Notes under the pieces: generated by a model
The model's input: the letters and a program-made list of their open reading frames with translations, nothing else
What the model was told of the DNA's origin: nothing
Databases searched by the model: none
In this document: positions 15,058-24,230 of the stretch, piece after piece
How the letters are laid out: each line of letters begins with the position of its first letter
Numbering within the stretch: the stretch's first letter is position 1
Program-made: the position numbers and the translations under genes
Assembly (NCBI GenBank): GCA_002255365.1
Contig: NCBI01000008.1
Coordinates: 18,643-82,642 of the forward strand
Direction of reading: 5' to 3'
Source: Chromatiales bacterium 21-64-14
GTDB taxonomy: Bacteria > Pseudomonadota > Gammaproteobacteria > 21-64-14
DNA: 64,000 nt

Positions 15058-18000
15058 TTGAACGACGTGCTCCGCAGCCTTGAGGCGCAGCTCCCCGGCT
15101 GCATGAGCGCCGAGCGCGCCGCCCTGGCGGGCCGGATCGCGCGGCTGCGCAGCGCGGTGGCGCCGCTGCGTCCGGGAGAGCTGGAGGCCCTGTGCTCCGC
15201 GCTGGATACCTCGTGCGCGCGCCGCGAGCAACGACGGCGTCAACTTCCGGTTCCCAGCTATCCGGACGCCCTGCCGGTGACCCGGCATCGGGACGAACTG
15301 CTCCGCGTGATCGACGCCCACCCGGTGGTGGTCGTGGCCGGGGCAACCGGCTCCGGCAAGACCACGCAGCTTCCCAAGCTCTGTCTGGAGCTGGGCCGCG
15401 GGGTGGCGGGCATGATCGGCCATACCCAGCCGCGCCGCATCGCGGCGCGTAGTGTGGCGGCGCGCATCGCTGCGGAACTCCACGGCGAAGTCGGCCACGC
15501 GGTTGGGTTCCAGGTGCGTTTTTCAGATCGGCTCGGCCCCGATACCTATATCAAGCTGATGACCGACGGCATCCTGCTGGCGGAGACCCAACAGGATCCG
15601 TTGCTGGCCCGCTACGACACCTTGATCATCGACGAGGCCCACGAGCGCAGCCTGAATGTGGACTTTCTGCTGGGATATGTTCAGCGCTTGTTGCAACGCC
15701 GCAACGACCTGAAGGTGATCATCACCTCGGCCACCATCGATACTGAGCGTTTCGCGCGGCACTTCGGCGGCGCACCGGTGGTAGAGGTTTCCGGGCGCAA
15801 CCATCCGGTCGAGATCCGCTACCGGCCCCTGGCCACTGAAGACCCGGACACCGAGGACCGGGATCTGACGCAGGGGATCCTGGAGGCGGTCGATGAGCTA
15901 TGCCGCGTCGGACCCGGGGACGTGCTGGTATTCCTGCCCGGGGAGCGCGAGATCCGAGCGGCCGCCGAGGCGCTGCGCAAACATCATCCGCCGCAAACCG
16001 AGATCCTGCCCCTCTATGCGCGGCTCTCCGTTGCCGATCAGAACCGGGTGTTCGAAACCCACCCGCGGCGGCGCATCGTACTGGCCACCAACGTGGCGGA
16101 GACCTCGCTCACGGTACCCGGAATTGGTTTCGTGGTGGACCCGGGCCTGGTCCGGATCAGCCGTTACAGCCACCACGCCCGCATCCAGCGTCTGCCGGTG
16201 GAGAAGGTCTCCCGGGCCTCTGCGGACCAGCGCGCCGGACGCTGCGGACGTACCGGGCCCGGCGTGTGCGTGCGGCTCTACGATGAGGCGGACTATTGCG
16301 CGCGCCCTGAATTCACCGATCCGGAGATCCGACGCACCAATCTGGCGGCGGTGGTGTTGCGCATGAAGGCCCTGGGCCTTGGGGATCCGCAGCGCTTCCC
16401 GTTTCTGGATCCCCCGGAGCCGCGGCGCATCCGCGACGGGGTGGGCCAGTTGCGCGAGCTCGGTGCCCTGGACGAACGCGACCGTCTTACCGAGATCGGG
16501 CGGGCCCTGGCACGCCTGCCAGTGGACCCACGCATCGGGCGCATGGTCCTGGCGGCACACGAGCGGCAGTGTGTGGAGGAGGTGCTGATCATCGCCAGTG
16601 CCCTGGCGGTCCAGGACCCCCGCGAGCGCCCCCTGGACCGCCAGCAGGCCGCCGACGAGGCGCATCGCGTCTTCCAGGATCCGCGCTCCGATTTCCTGGC
16701 GTTTCTGAATCTGTGGCGCGCCTATCACCAGCAGGCCCGGCTCCTGTCGCAGAACCGGCTGCGCCGTTGGTGCGTCGCACGCTACGTCTCCTATCTGCGG
16801 ATGCGCGAGTGGCACGATATTCATCGGCAACTCGCGGTGCTGGTCAAGGACATGCGGTTTACTCCCAACGTCACGCCGGCGGACTACGAGGCGATCCATC
16901 GCGCCCTGTTGGCGGGGCTCCTGAGTCACATCGGTTTTCAGGACGACCCACCCACCTATGCAGGGGCCCGCAATACGCGCTTTACGCTGTTTCCCGGTTC
17001 CGCGCTGTTCCGCAAGCCGCCCAAGTGGGTGATGGCTGCGGAGCGGGTGGAGACCCGCCGGCTGTATGCCCGCACCGTGGCCGTTATCGACCCGGCGTGG
17101 GCCGAACCCCTGGCCGCGCACCTGGTAAAGCGTCACTACGCCGATCCCCACTGGGAGGCGCGCGCCGGCCGCGTCATCGCCTACGAACGGGTGACGCTGT
17201 ACGGATTACCCATCGTGGCACGGCGCAAGGTGGATTATGGAACGGTGGATCCTGCAGAGGCCCGCGCCGTGTTCATCCGCGAGGCGCTGGTGCGGGGGGA
17301 CTACCGGGGCGGCGCCCCGTTCCTGGAACACAACCGCGGCCTGGTGGCGGAACTGGAGGCCCTGGAGGCCAAGGTGCGGCGTCGGGACGTGCTGGCGGAG
17401 GAAGACACGGTATTTGAATTCTACGCGGCGCGTATCCCGGACACCGTCAACGCCGCCGTGGCCTTCGAGCGTTGGCGCCGTGATGTGGAGCGGGACGACC
17501 CGCGGGGCCTGTTTCTGACCCGCGCGGTGCTTACGCAGTCCGGCGCGGAACCGGCGACCGGGGAACGTTTTCCGGACCTGCTGGAGGTAGGGGCGCTGCG
17601 CATCCCCTTACGTTACCGGTTCGAGCCTGGTGCCGAAGACGATGGGATTACCGCGCGCGTTCCGGCCGCGGCCCTCAATCAGTTGGACCCGGCGCGCTTG
17701 GAATGGCTGGTGCCCGGGCTGCTGCACGAGAAATTGGTGCAGTTGATCAAGACCCTGCCCAAGTCCTTGCGCCGCCACTTCGTCCCGGCGCCGGATTTCG
17801 CCCGCGCGTGCGCGCAAGCCATGGCCTTCGGATCGGGTGGACTGATCGATGCCCTGACGGCCCACCTACACCGGATGACCGGGGTAGCGGTGGCGCCGAA
17901 TGCGTGGCGTCCCGATGCGTTGCCCGCGCACCTGCGTATGCGCGTGGTGGTCGTGGACGAGCATGGCACACCTCTTGCGGACGACCGCGACGTGGCCGAA

Positions 18001-18921
18001 TTGCAGGGCCGCCTGGGGGGCGAGGCGGCACGGCGCTTCGCGCGCCTGCCCACCACCGGCCTCGAACGCGACGCGCTCACCACCTGGGACGTCGGCGACC
18101 TGCCCGAGCAGGTCGAGGTGTGCCACGGGGGTGTTGCGTTCCACGGGTACCCGGCGCTGGTGGATGAAGGTGGGCAGGTGGCGTTGCGGGTGTTGGACAG
18201 CGCGGAGCGCGCCGCGCCGGCCCACCGTGGGGGTGTGCGTCGGCTGCTGCGCAACGAACTGCACCGCGAGCTGCGGACATTGACTCGCCAGCTCCCCGGC
18301 TTCGAACCCCTACGCCTGCGCTACACGGCGTTAGGGGATCTCGCCGAGGAACTGGTGACCGCGTTGCTGGATCGCCTGTTGTTCGCGGACGGCGATCCGA
18401 TGCGCCAAGCCGCGGTGTACGGACAACGCCGGGATGCGGCCCGCGCCGGCCTGTACCCGGCCGCACTGGAGCTATGCGCGATGCTCAAGCCGGTGTTCGA
18501 GGCCCACGCCGCCGTCCTGGCGCGGCTCTCCTCCGCGGTACCTCCCGCGCACCTGGGGGTATACCGGGACGTGCGCGAACAGATCGACGCCTTGGTATAT
18601 CCGGGGTTCGTGTCCCGCACGCCCGCCGACCGCCTGTCCGAACTGCCGCGCTATCTGCGGGCGGCGGAGCTTCGGTTGGAGAAGCTGCACCAAGCCCCGC
18701 AACGCGATCGGCAGCGCGCCGCGCAACTCGCGCCTCACTGGGGACGTTATCGGGAGCGGGTCGAGCGCCAAGGTGGTGCCGGCCGGGACGATCCGCAACT
18801 CAGCGCGTTACGCTGGCTCTTGGAGGAGTACCGGGTGTCGTTGTTCGCGCAGGAGCTCGGCACCGCGCAACCGGTTTCTGAAAAACGGTTGGCGGAACAA
18901 TGGTCAAAACTTCCGCCGTGA
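15058..18921 (+). CDS. hrpA: ATP-dependent RNA helicase HrpA
   Basis: 1287 residues, close to the ~1300 of E. coli HrpA, a DEAH-box helicase that rescues stalled or collided ribosomes. Motifs: Walker A GATGSGKTTQLPK near residue 97, DEAH (IDEAHERSLNVDFLLGY) near 190, SAT near 222, ATNVAETSLTVPGI near 340 and QRAGRCGRTGPGVC near 395. These are followed by the winged-helix/ratchet region and the long DUF3418 C-terminal domain ending LAEQWSKLPP. The start shown is TTG at 15058 because the upstream residues match the HrpA N-terminal helix; ATG 15103 is the next in-frame alternative. No strong Shine-Dalgarno sequence is present. Confidence 0.92.
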   Translation: MNDVLRSLEAQLPGCMSAERAALAGRIARLRSAVAPLRPGELEALCSALDTSCARREQRRRQLPVPSYPDALPVTRHRDELLRVIDAHPVVVVAGATGSGKTTQLPKLCLELGRGVAGMIGHTQPRRIAARSVAARIAAELHGEVGHAVGFQVRFSDRLGPDTYIKLMTDGILLAETQQDPLLARYDTLIIDEAHERSLNVDFLLGYVQRLLQRRNDLKVIITSATIDTERFARHFGGAPVVEVSGRNHPVEIRYRPLATEDPDTEDRDLTQGILEAVDELCRVGPGDVLVFLPGEREIRAAAEALRKHHPPQTEILPLYARLSVADQNRVFETHPRRRIVLATNVAETSLTVPGIGFVVDPGLVRISRYSHHARIQRLPVEKVSRASADQRAGRCGRTGPGVCVRLYDEADYCARPEFTDPEIRRTNLAAVVLRMKALGLGDPQRFPFLDPPEPRRIRDGVGQLRELGALDERDRLTEIGRALARLPVDPRIGRMVLAAHERQCVEEVLIIASALAVQDPRERPLDRQQAADEAHRVFQDPRSDFLAFLNLWRAYHQQARLLSQNRLRRWCVARYVSYLRMREWHDIHRQLAVLVKDMRFTPNVTPADYEAIHRALLAGLLSHIGFQDDPPTYAGARNTRFTLFPGSALFRKPPKWVMAAERVETRRLYARTVAVIDPAWAEPLAAHLVKRHYADPHWEARAGRVIAYERVTLYGLPIVARRKVDYGTVDPAEARAVFIREALVRGDYRGGAPFLEHNRGLVAELEALEAKVRRRDVLAEEDTVFEFYAARIPDTVNAAVAFERWRRDVERDDPRGLFLTRAVLTQSGAEPATGERFPDLLEVGALRIPLRYRFEPGAEDDGITARVPAAALNQLDPARLEWLVPGLLHEKLVQLIKTLPKSLRRHFVPAPDFARACAQAMAFGSGGLIDALTAHLHRMTGVAVAPNAWRPDALPAHLRMRVVVVDEHGTPLADDRDVAELQGRLGGEAARRFARLPTTGLERDALTTWDVGDLPEQVEVCHGGVAFHGYPALVDEGGQVALRVLDSAERAAPAHRGGVRRLLRNELHRELRTLTRQLPGFEPLRLRYTALGDLAEELVTALLDRLLFADGDPMRQAAVYGQRRDAARAGLYPAALELCAMLKPVFEAHAAVLARLSSAVPPAHLGVYRDVREQIDALVYPGFVSRTPADRLSELPRYLRAAELRLEKLHQAPQRDRQRAAQLAPHWGRYRERVERQGGAGRDDPQLSALRWLLEEYRVSLFAQELGTAQPVSEKRLAEQWSKLPP

Positions 18922-19163
18922 TCGAGGTGGAATAAGCAGTCCGCGTATTGCAGCTACTGGAGGCAGGATGGGGGCGGCACGCAGGCGTACCCCCTCGTCG
19001 CCGCCGAGGAAGCGGGCCAGGCCTTGAAGCACGGAGGCGGTGCGTCGCGATGGTCGCGGTGTTACACGCCGGGGGTGCAACATAGTCCCCGCTGCCGGTC
19101 TTCAGGTCCGTCGGCGTCCGCGCACGAACAAGGGGGATGCGTGGTCTGCGGTAGTGGTGTAGA
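18922..19163. other. Spacer after hrpA, no gene assigned
   Basis: 242 bases between the hrpA stop and a T-run terminator. A 19-codon frame beginning MGAARRRTPSSPPRKRARP at 18968 has GGAGG before its ATG but is too short and basic to call. The segment may simply be the hrpA 3' UTR, or carry a short RNA that ends at the terminator. Confidence 0.3.
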
Positions 19164-19195
19164 GGCGGGCGCCAACGGCACCCGCCTTTTTTTTT
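19164..19195 (+). terminator. Intrinsic terminator downstream of hrpA
   Basis: GGCGGG-C-GCC pairs with GGC-A-CCCGCC (one mismatch, 3-base loop), followed by nine T at 19187-19195. It separates hrpA from the NO reductase promoter. Confidence 0.8.
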
Positions 19196-19277
19196 GGTCC
19201 GCAGGGCACGCCTCTTGCCACGCGATAGAAACGCCGGTGCCAGGGGTCGGCAGACGGCTCTTGTACGCTTCGACTGC

Positions 19278-19291
19278 TTGATCATCATCAA
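19278..19291 (+). promoter_or_regulatory. FNR/DNR-type box upstream of NO reductase
   Basis: TTGAT-CATC-ATCAA is a perfect match to the CRP/FNR-family anaerobox TTGAT-N4-ATCAA. For a class II promoter the start would fall near 19326, leaving an 87-base leader. An oxygen-sensing FNR/ANR or an NO-sensing DNR/NnrR-type regulator would suit an NO reductase gene. The box alone does not distinguish them. Confidence 0.8.
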
Positions 19292-19412
19292 GGACCGTGG
19301 CTGGCCGGTAACCTAAGGTCGCTGGTCATGGGTCTGCGCACTCGCCGCCGCTTGGCCGGCGAACGACCCTGCGGGCTGTGGTGTGTCATCCAGTGGCACT
19401 GGGGAGGTGAAT

Positions 19413-21800
19413 ATGTCCGTGATCAATGCCGACGCCGGCTCGATGGGGACGGCAGACCCGGTTTCCGGGGCGCTCAAATGGCTGCTTTTCATCGTGGCTG
19501 TGGGGACGTTCACGGCGCTGGCGTGGGGGACCTATCGCACCTACCAGGGGGCTCCGCCGATTCCGGAACAATTTGTCACACACGACGGCACGGTGGTAAT
19601 GACCGCCGCGGATATCGTTGCCGGCAAGGGTGGTTTCCAGCGCGCGGACCTCATGGATTACGGGAGCCTCTACGGGATGGGCTCGTACTACGGGGAAGAT
19701 TACACCGCGGAGTACCTGGTGCAACTGGGAAAGCGCACCGAGGCGGCGATCGCCGAGGCGCGGTTCGGCAAGTCGCTAAGCGCCCTGACGCCGGGACAGG
19801 AATACCAGGCCCGCAAGGAGATGCAGGCGCAGCTGCAGCATATCCGCCTGGATACCAGGGTCGCGGAGTTGCCCAACCCAGTCGCTGGAGCCATCCGCGA
19901 TCTGCGCCGCGAGATCGCGCAAAACCTGCTTGCGAACAACTTCGCCAAGGGCTGGACGGAGGCCTATAGCCTCAACCCGAAGAGTGCCGCGCAGACTGCG
20001 GATTTTCTGATTTATTCGTCGCTTACCACCGTCGCACGCCGCCCGGACGGGGATTCTTCCTACACGAACAACTGGCCCTATGAGCCGCTTGTCGGCAACA
20101 CGCCCACGACCAGCACATTCATCTGGACCTGGGCCTCGTTCATGTTCGTCTTCTTAGGGTTCGGGGCCGTGATCTTCATTTACAACCGGTATCTCAGTGG
20201 TGGCAGTGGAGTGCATGCAGAACCGGAGGCGGCGTTATTCCGCGGATTCCATGCCCTGACGGAGAGTCAGCGCAAGACGGGAAAATTCTTCCTGATTGTC
20301 GCACTCGTGTTTCTGGCGCAGATCGCCGCCGGCACCCTGATGGCGCACGACTATGCGGATCGGACGAGTTTCTACGGCATCAATATAAATTACCTGCTGC
20401 CGTTTGCCTTCCTGCGAGACGTCCACATCCAGACCCCGCTCGTGTGGATCGGGGTGTCATGGATCGGCGCGGCGCTGTTCCTGGCCCCGTTGATCAGCGG
20501 CCGCGAGCCGGCCGGACAGGGCCGTTTGGTCGACCTGCTGTTCTGGGCCACTTTAGTGGTGGTCGGAGGGGGGCTGATCGGCGACTACGCCGGCATCATG
20601 GGCTGGGTTGGACGCAGCTGGTTCTGGATCGGCAACCAGGGCCTGTCCTACCTGCAGCTCGGCCGCTTGTGGCAGATCGGCTTTTTTGCCGGGCTCGTGA
20701 TCTGGAGTGTGCTTGTATTCCGCGCGATGTGGCCCGGGAAAGAGCAGCGTGGAAAGGCCTTGCATGACTTCCGCACGGGTCGTATCCGTATCGAGCACCT
20801 GTTCTGGGTAAGCACCGCGAACGTCGCGCTGCTCTACGCCTTCGGCATGATCCCGCTGACCGGGATCGACAAGTCATTCACGATCACGGATTTCTGGCGC
20901 TGGTGGGTGGTTCACTTGTGGGTGGAACAGTCCTTCGAATTCTTTGCCGCGTGCGTGAGCGCCTACCTGCTGATGGCGACTGGCTTGGTCTCGCGCATCG
21001 TCGCCGAGCGCACCGTGCTATTCGAACTGGTCCTGGTGTTTCTGGGCGGCGTCCTTGGTACCGGGCATCACTGGTACTGGGCCGGTGCGCCGAAGATGTG
21101 GGTCCCGCTCGGCAGCATGTTTTCGTTTATCGAGGTTTTACCGCTGTTGCTGATGGTGATCGAGGCCGTCGAACAACGGCGCGTCATCCGCCTCCAGCAT
21201 GGCCGATTCCCCTATTCATTGGCCTACACCTACATCATCGGGGCGGCATTCTGGAATTTCGTCGGCGCCGGCGTGTTCGGGGGCGGCACGCTCAACGCGC
21301 CGCTGGTCAACTATTATGAACATGCAACCTTCCTTACACTGAATCATGCGCACACCGCGCTGTTCGGTGCGTTCGGACTTCTTGGAATCGGGCTGGTGTA
21401 TTTCTGCCTGCGCTATGCGTCTGGGGATCGGGCGGAGTGGAGCGATCGGATGGGCCTGTGGGCGTTCTGGCTCTACAATCTTGGCCTCTTGCTGTGGATA
21501 GTCCTGAACTTCTTCCCGATCGGCTGGGCGCAGCTCGCCGCGGTTTATGAGCACGGGCTCGCGTATGCGCGCAGCGTGAAGTTCTACGACACCACGCTGT
21601 TGTGGCAATGGCTGCGCTTCCCCGGCGACGTGGTGTTCGCCGCCGGTGCCCTGCTGATGGCCTGGGACATCCTCGGCAAGCTACGTCCATTCGCGCAGAG
21701 ATTCGCGCCGCTCGGCCGGGGGGCCGCCGCCGATACGGACCGGGCGTCAGCCGGCGGCGAATCGGTAATGAGCGGACCGGCCGCGCGGGTGGCGGATTGA
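19413..21800 (+). CDS. norZ: Quinol-dependent nitric oxide reductase (qNOR)
   Basis: 795 residues. Single-chain qNOR reduces two NO to N2O with quinol electrons in the inner membrane. An N-terminal helix is followed by a periplasmic cytochrome-c-like domain without haem motif (residues 45-225, GKGGFQRADLMDYGSLYGMGSYYGEDY). A haem-copper-oxidase-like core then follows, with GTGHHWYWAGAP (non-haem iron and haem ligands) near 547 and LTLNHAHTALFGAFG near 645. The length fits the family (about 750-800). GGGGAGG lies immediately upstream of ATG 19413. Monocistronic and preceded by an FNR-type box. It serves NO detoxification or denitrification; no other denitrification gene is in the window. Confidence 0.94.
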   Translation: MSVINADAGSMGTADPVSGALKWLLFIVAVGTFTALAWGTYRTYQGAPPIPEQFVTHDGTVVMTAADIVAGKGGFQRADLMDYGSLYGMGSYYGEDYTAEYLVQLGKRTEAAIAEARFGKSLSALTPGQEYQARKEMQAQLQHIRLDTRVAELPNPVAGAIRDLRREIAQNLLANNFAKGWTEAYSLNPKSAAQTADFLIYSSLTTVARRPDGDSSYTNNWPYEPLVGNTPTTSTFIWTWASFMFVFLGFGAVIFIYNRYLSGGSGVHAEPEAALFRGFHALTESQRKTGKFFLIVALVFLAQIAAGTLMAHDYADRTSFYGININYLLPFAFLRDVHIQTPLVWIGVSWIGAALFLAPLISGREPAGQGRLVDLLFWATLVVVGGGLIGDYAGIMGWVGRSWFWIGNQGLSYLQLGRLWQIGFFAGLVIWSVLVFRAMWPGKEQRGKALHDFRTGRIRIEHLFWVSTANVALLYAFGMIPLTGIDKSFTITDFWRWWVVHLWVEQSFEFFAACVSAYLLMATGLVSRIVAERTVLFELVLVFLGGVLGTGHHWYWAGAPKMWVPLGSMFSFIEVLPLLLMVIEAVEQRRVIRLQHGRFPYSLAYTYIIGAAFWNFVGAGVFGGGTLNAPLVNYYEHATFLTLNHAHTALFGAFGLLGIGLVYFCLRYASGDRAEWSDRMGLWAFWLYNLGLLLWIVLNFFPIGWAQLAAVYEHGLAYARSVKFYDTTLLWQWLRFPGDVVFAAGALLMAWDILGKLRPFAQRFAPLGRGAAADTDRASAGGESVMSGPAARVAD

Positions 21801-22494
21801 TCCGCCCGCGTGTGTCGAGACCGGGCGGCGCGGTGGCTCGCAAACGGGATGCGCCGGCTGCGCATGCCGGAGGCCTGACTTAGGCGCGGGACTGCAACAG
21901 GTCGACGGAGTCGCTGGCGGCCATGCGGGCGTCGCAGCGGGCCTATGTGCTGGCCCGCATTTCCCCCGCTGATAACGGGCCGTTCCGGCGGTGGACTGAG
22001 GATCACGCGGTGGAATCCGTCCAGACCACTGTGGGCACCTCACGCCAGTGGCGCGTAGCGCGGCCGGTCGCAGTGCTGGTGGGTTCGCGTTTGCCCTGCG
22101 CTCCAACCACAACCACCGCTATGGGGTGCGCTCCACGGCGGCGCGATCCTGGCCGCGAACCTCACCATCCTCCGCGACCCGGCACGCACATGCGGGCGAG
22201 GCGACGGTCTTCAGGGGCTGCAGGCCGTTGGTTTCGGTAGCCGTGATTTCAACATGGCATCGCCAACCCAGGGCGCGCGCCGCGTCTCCCGGCGTCGGAT
22301 GGACAACCTTCATATCGACGGCCCTGGATCGCGTGCGGCCCCGCGACTTGCGTTGGCCGCGCTGTTCTGTAAGGCTAGAGTTCGGCGCGCCGGATTGCCG
22401 CCACGGTCCGACGGGATGGCGATGGCGCCCGGTGGTCCGCCGGGATCTGGCTCTTTACACCCACGATATCCCAGCAGGGGCCTCCCGCAATTCG
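21801..22494. other. 694-base stretch without recognised gene
   Basis: Between qNOR and the inositol-phosphatase-family gene. Several frames are open for 60-100 codons on both strands, but none has a ribosome-binding site with sensible composition or a recognisable domain. The leftward frame at 22119-22313 (HPTPGDAARALGWRCHVEITATETNGLQP) looks most protein-like and might be a decayed gene fragment. No terminator hairpin with T-run was seen. Confidence 0.3.
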
Positions 22495-23328
22495 ATGCGT
22501 AGCTTGGATGCACATGTTCCCGATGGCGTTACGCCGGAATTGACGCGGATCGTCGCCCTGGTGCGGGAAGGCGCGCGCCGGGAACTGTTACCGCGCTTCG
22601 GCTCCATTGCGAGCGTGCGTAAGGCGGACGGCAGCGTAGTGACCGAGGCGGACCGGGCGATCCAGTCCTGGATCGAGGGCGAGCTGGTACGGCGTTGGCC
22701 GGCGATTCCGGTGTTGGCGGAAGAAATGGGCCCGGCTCGGCAACGCGCCGTGCTGGCCGGCGGCCACGCCGCCCTCTGGTGTATGGATCCCCTCGACGGT
22801 ACCAGCAACTTTGCTGCTGGGACCCCCTTCTTCTGCGTTTCCCTGGCCTTGATCGAAGGCAACCGGGTGACCCGGGCCGTGGTGTATGATCCAGTAAGGG
22901 ATGAGTGCTTCGCCGCCGCGGCCGGGCACGGGGCTTGGTGCAACGGTGCCGACCTCGCCCCCGGAAGCGCCGCGCCGGAACTCGCCGAGTGCATTGCAGG
23001 CGTGGATTTCAAGCGGCTGGCGTCGCCCCTGGCGTCGCGACTTGCCGCGGATCCGCCCTTCCGGTCCCAGCGCAACTTCGGAGCGGCGGCGCTGGACTGG
23101 TGCTGGGTGGCGATGGGGCGCTATGGGGTGTACCTGCATGGCGGCCAGCAATTGTGGGATTTTGCGGCCGGGAGCCTGATCCTTGCAGAAGCGGGCGGTG
23201 GCTCCTGTACCCTGGATGGCGCGACGGTATTCCGCCCGGAGTTGGGGGCGCGCTCGGTGGTGGCGGCGCGGGACGCGTGCTTACTGCGCGAGTGGCGCGC
23301 CTGGCTGGGGGTCCCGGGCGACCCCTGA
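22495..23328 (+). CDS. Inositol monophosphatase family phosphatase
   Basis: 277 residues. Mg2+-dependent sugar/nucleotide phosphatase fold. Metal-site motifs: EADRAIQSWIE near 43, LAEEMG near 76 (second-metal Glu), WCMDPLDGTSNFAAGTPFF near 97-115 (DPLDGT signature) and QQLWDFAAGSLILAEAGG near 222 (WD metal ligand). It is close in size to SuhB and CysQ/HisN-like members, and the substrate (inositol phosphate, 3'-phosphoadenosine phosphate, histidinol phosphate) cannot be fixed. The ATG at 22495 starts the family domain, although the frame is open far upstream. The next gene begins 52 bases downstream on the same strand. Confidence 0.85.
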   Translation: MRSLDAHVPDGVTPELTRIVALVREGARRELLPRFGSIASVRKADGSVVTEADRAIQSWIEGELVRRWPAIPVLAEEMGPARQRAVLAGGHAALWCMDPLDGTSNFAAGTPFFCVSLALIEGNRVTRAVVYDPVRDECFAAAAGHGAWCNGADLAPGSAAPELAECIAGVDFKRLASPLASRLAADPPFRSQRNFGAAALDWCWVAMGRYGVYLHGGQQLWDFAAGSLILAEAGGGSCTLDGATVFRPELGARSVVAARDACLLREWRAWLGVPGDP

Positions 23329-23379
23329 GGAGACCGTGCCCGCAACTCTTATCGACCACGGTGGTTGCGGAGGGACGAT

Positions 23380-24216
23380 ATGGATACCGGTGTGGCGGCG
23401 AAATTGCGCAGGCTCATGGCCAATCCCGACCAGGGGTCCATGTTGGCCCGGGGCGCGCTGGAGATCGCGCGTCTCGAGTACCCGGACCTGGAACTCGACG
23501 GTTACCTGCGTCGCCTGGACGAATACGCGCAGCGGGCTCGCATCGCCGCCGGCGAGAACGCGACCCTGACGGACCGGGTGCTGATACTGAACCGGGTACT
23601 GTTCCAGGAAGAAGGCTACGCCGGTAATCTGCAGGAGTACTACGACCCGCGCAACAGCTTCCTCAACGAGGTGATGGATCGCAAGCTGGGGTTGCCCATC
23701 ACGCTGTCCATCGTCTATCTCGAGGTTGGCCAGCGTTTGGCGCTGCCGGTGCATGGCGTATCGTTCCCGGGCCATTTTTTGGTCAAGATCCCGGTCCAAG
23801 GCGGCGCCCTGGTACTGGATCCCTTCGATTCCGGGCGATCCCTGGACGAGGATGATCTGGAGGAGCAATTGGATCAGGTGTACGGCGAAGAGCCCGCGCC
23901 GCCCGTGACCCACCTGCTGGACGCCGCGGGGCCGAGGGAAATCCTGGTACGCATCCTGCGTAACCTCAAGGGGCTCTACCTGCAACGCAACCAGTTGGAG
24001 AAGGGGCTGGCGGTGATGAACTGCGTGCTTGCGGTGGCGCCGGACTTGGCGTCGGAGTTGCGGGACCGCGGCAAGGTGCTGGAGCGCCTGGAGTGTCTGC
24101 GCCCGGCCCTGGAGGATTACCATCGCTATCTTGAGCTGGTCCCCGACGCCCCGGATTCCGACGCAGTGCGCCAGGACATGATTCGCCTCCAGCACGACGC
24201 CATGCGTATCCACTGA
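23380..24216 (+). CDS. SirB1 family protein (transglutaminase-like plus TPR)
   Basis: 278 residues from ATG 23380, with GGAGGG about six bases before it. The N-terminal two thirds is the SirB1 transglutaminase-like fold (LNRVLFQEEGYAGNLQEYYDPRNSFLNEVMDRKLGLPITLSIVYLEV; VHGVSFPGHFLVKIPV). The usual nucleophilic Cys of transglutaminases is not seen at the family position. The C-terminal part has TPR-like helices (LEKGLAVMNCVLAVAPDLASELRDRGKVLERLECLRPALEDYHRYLELVP). The family's biochemical role is unknown. It is followed after 14 bases by the peptidase gene, so these probably form an operon. Confidence 0.82.
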   Translation: MDTGVAAKLRRLMANPDQGSMLARGALEIARLEYPDLELDGYLRRLDEYAQRARIAAGENATLTDRVLILNRVLFQEEGYAGNLQEYYDPRNSFLNEVMDRKLGLPITLSIVYLEVGQRLALPVHGVSFPGHFLVKIPVQGGALVLDPFDSGRSLDEDDLEEQLDQVYGEEPAPPVTHLLDAAGPREILVRILRNLKGLYLQRNQLEKGLAVMNCVLAVAPDLASELRDRGKVLERLECLRPALEDYHRYLELVPDAPDSDAVRQDMIRLQHDAMRIH

Positions 24217-24230
24217 GTCGCGCGCACGCC

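Noticed and set aside
22048..22494. Upstream extension of the inositol-phosphatase-family gene
   Set aside because: Arg/Pro/Ser-rich residues without family similarity; the domain begins at ATG 22495.
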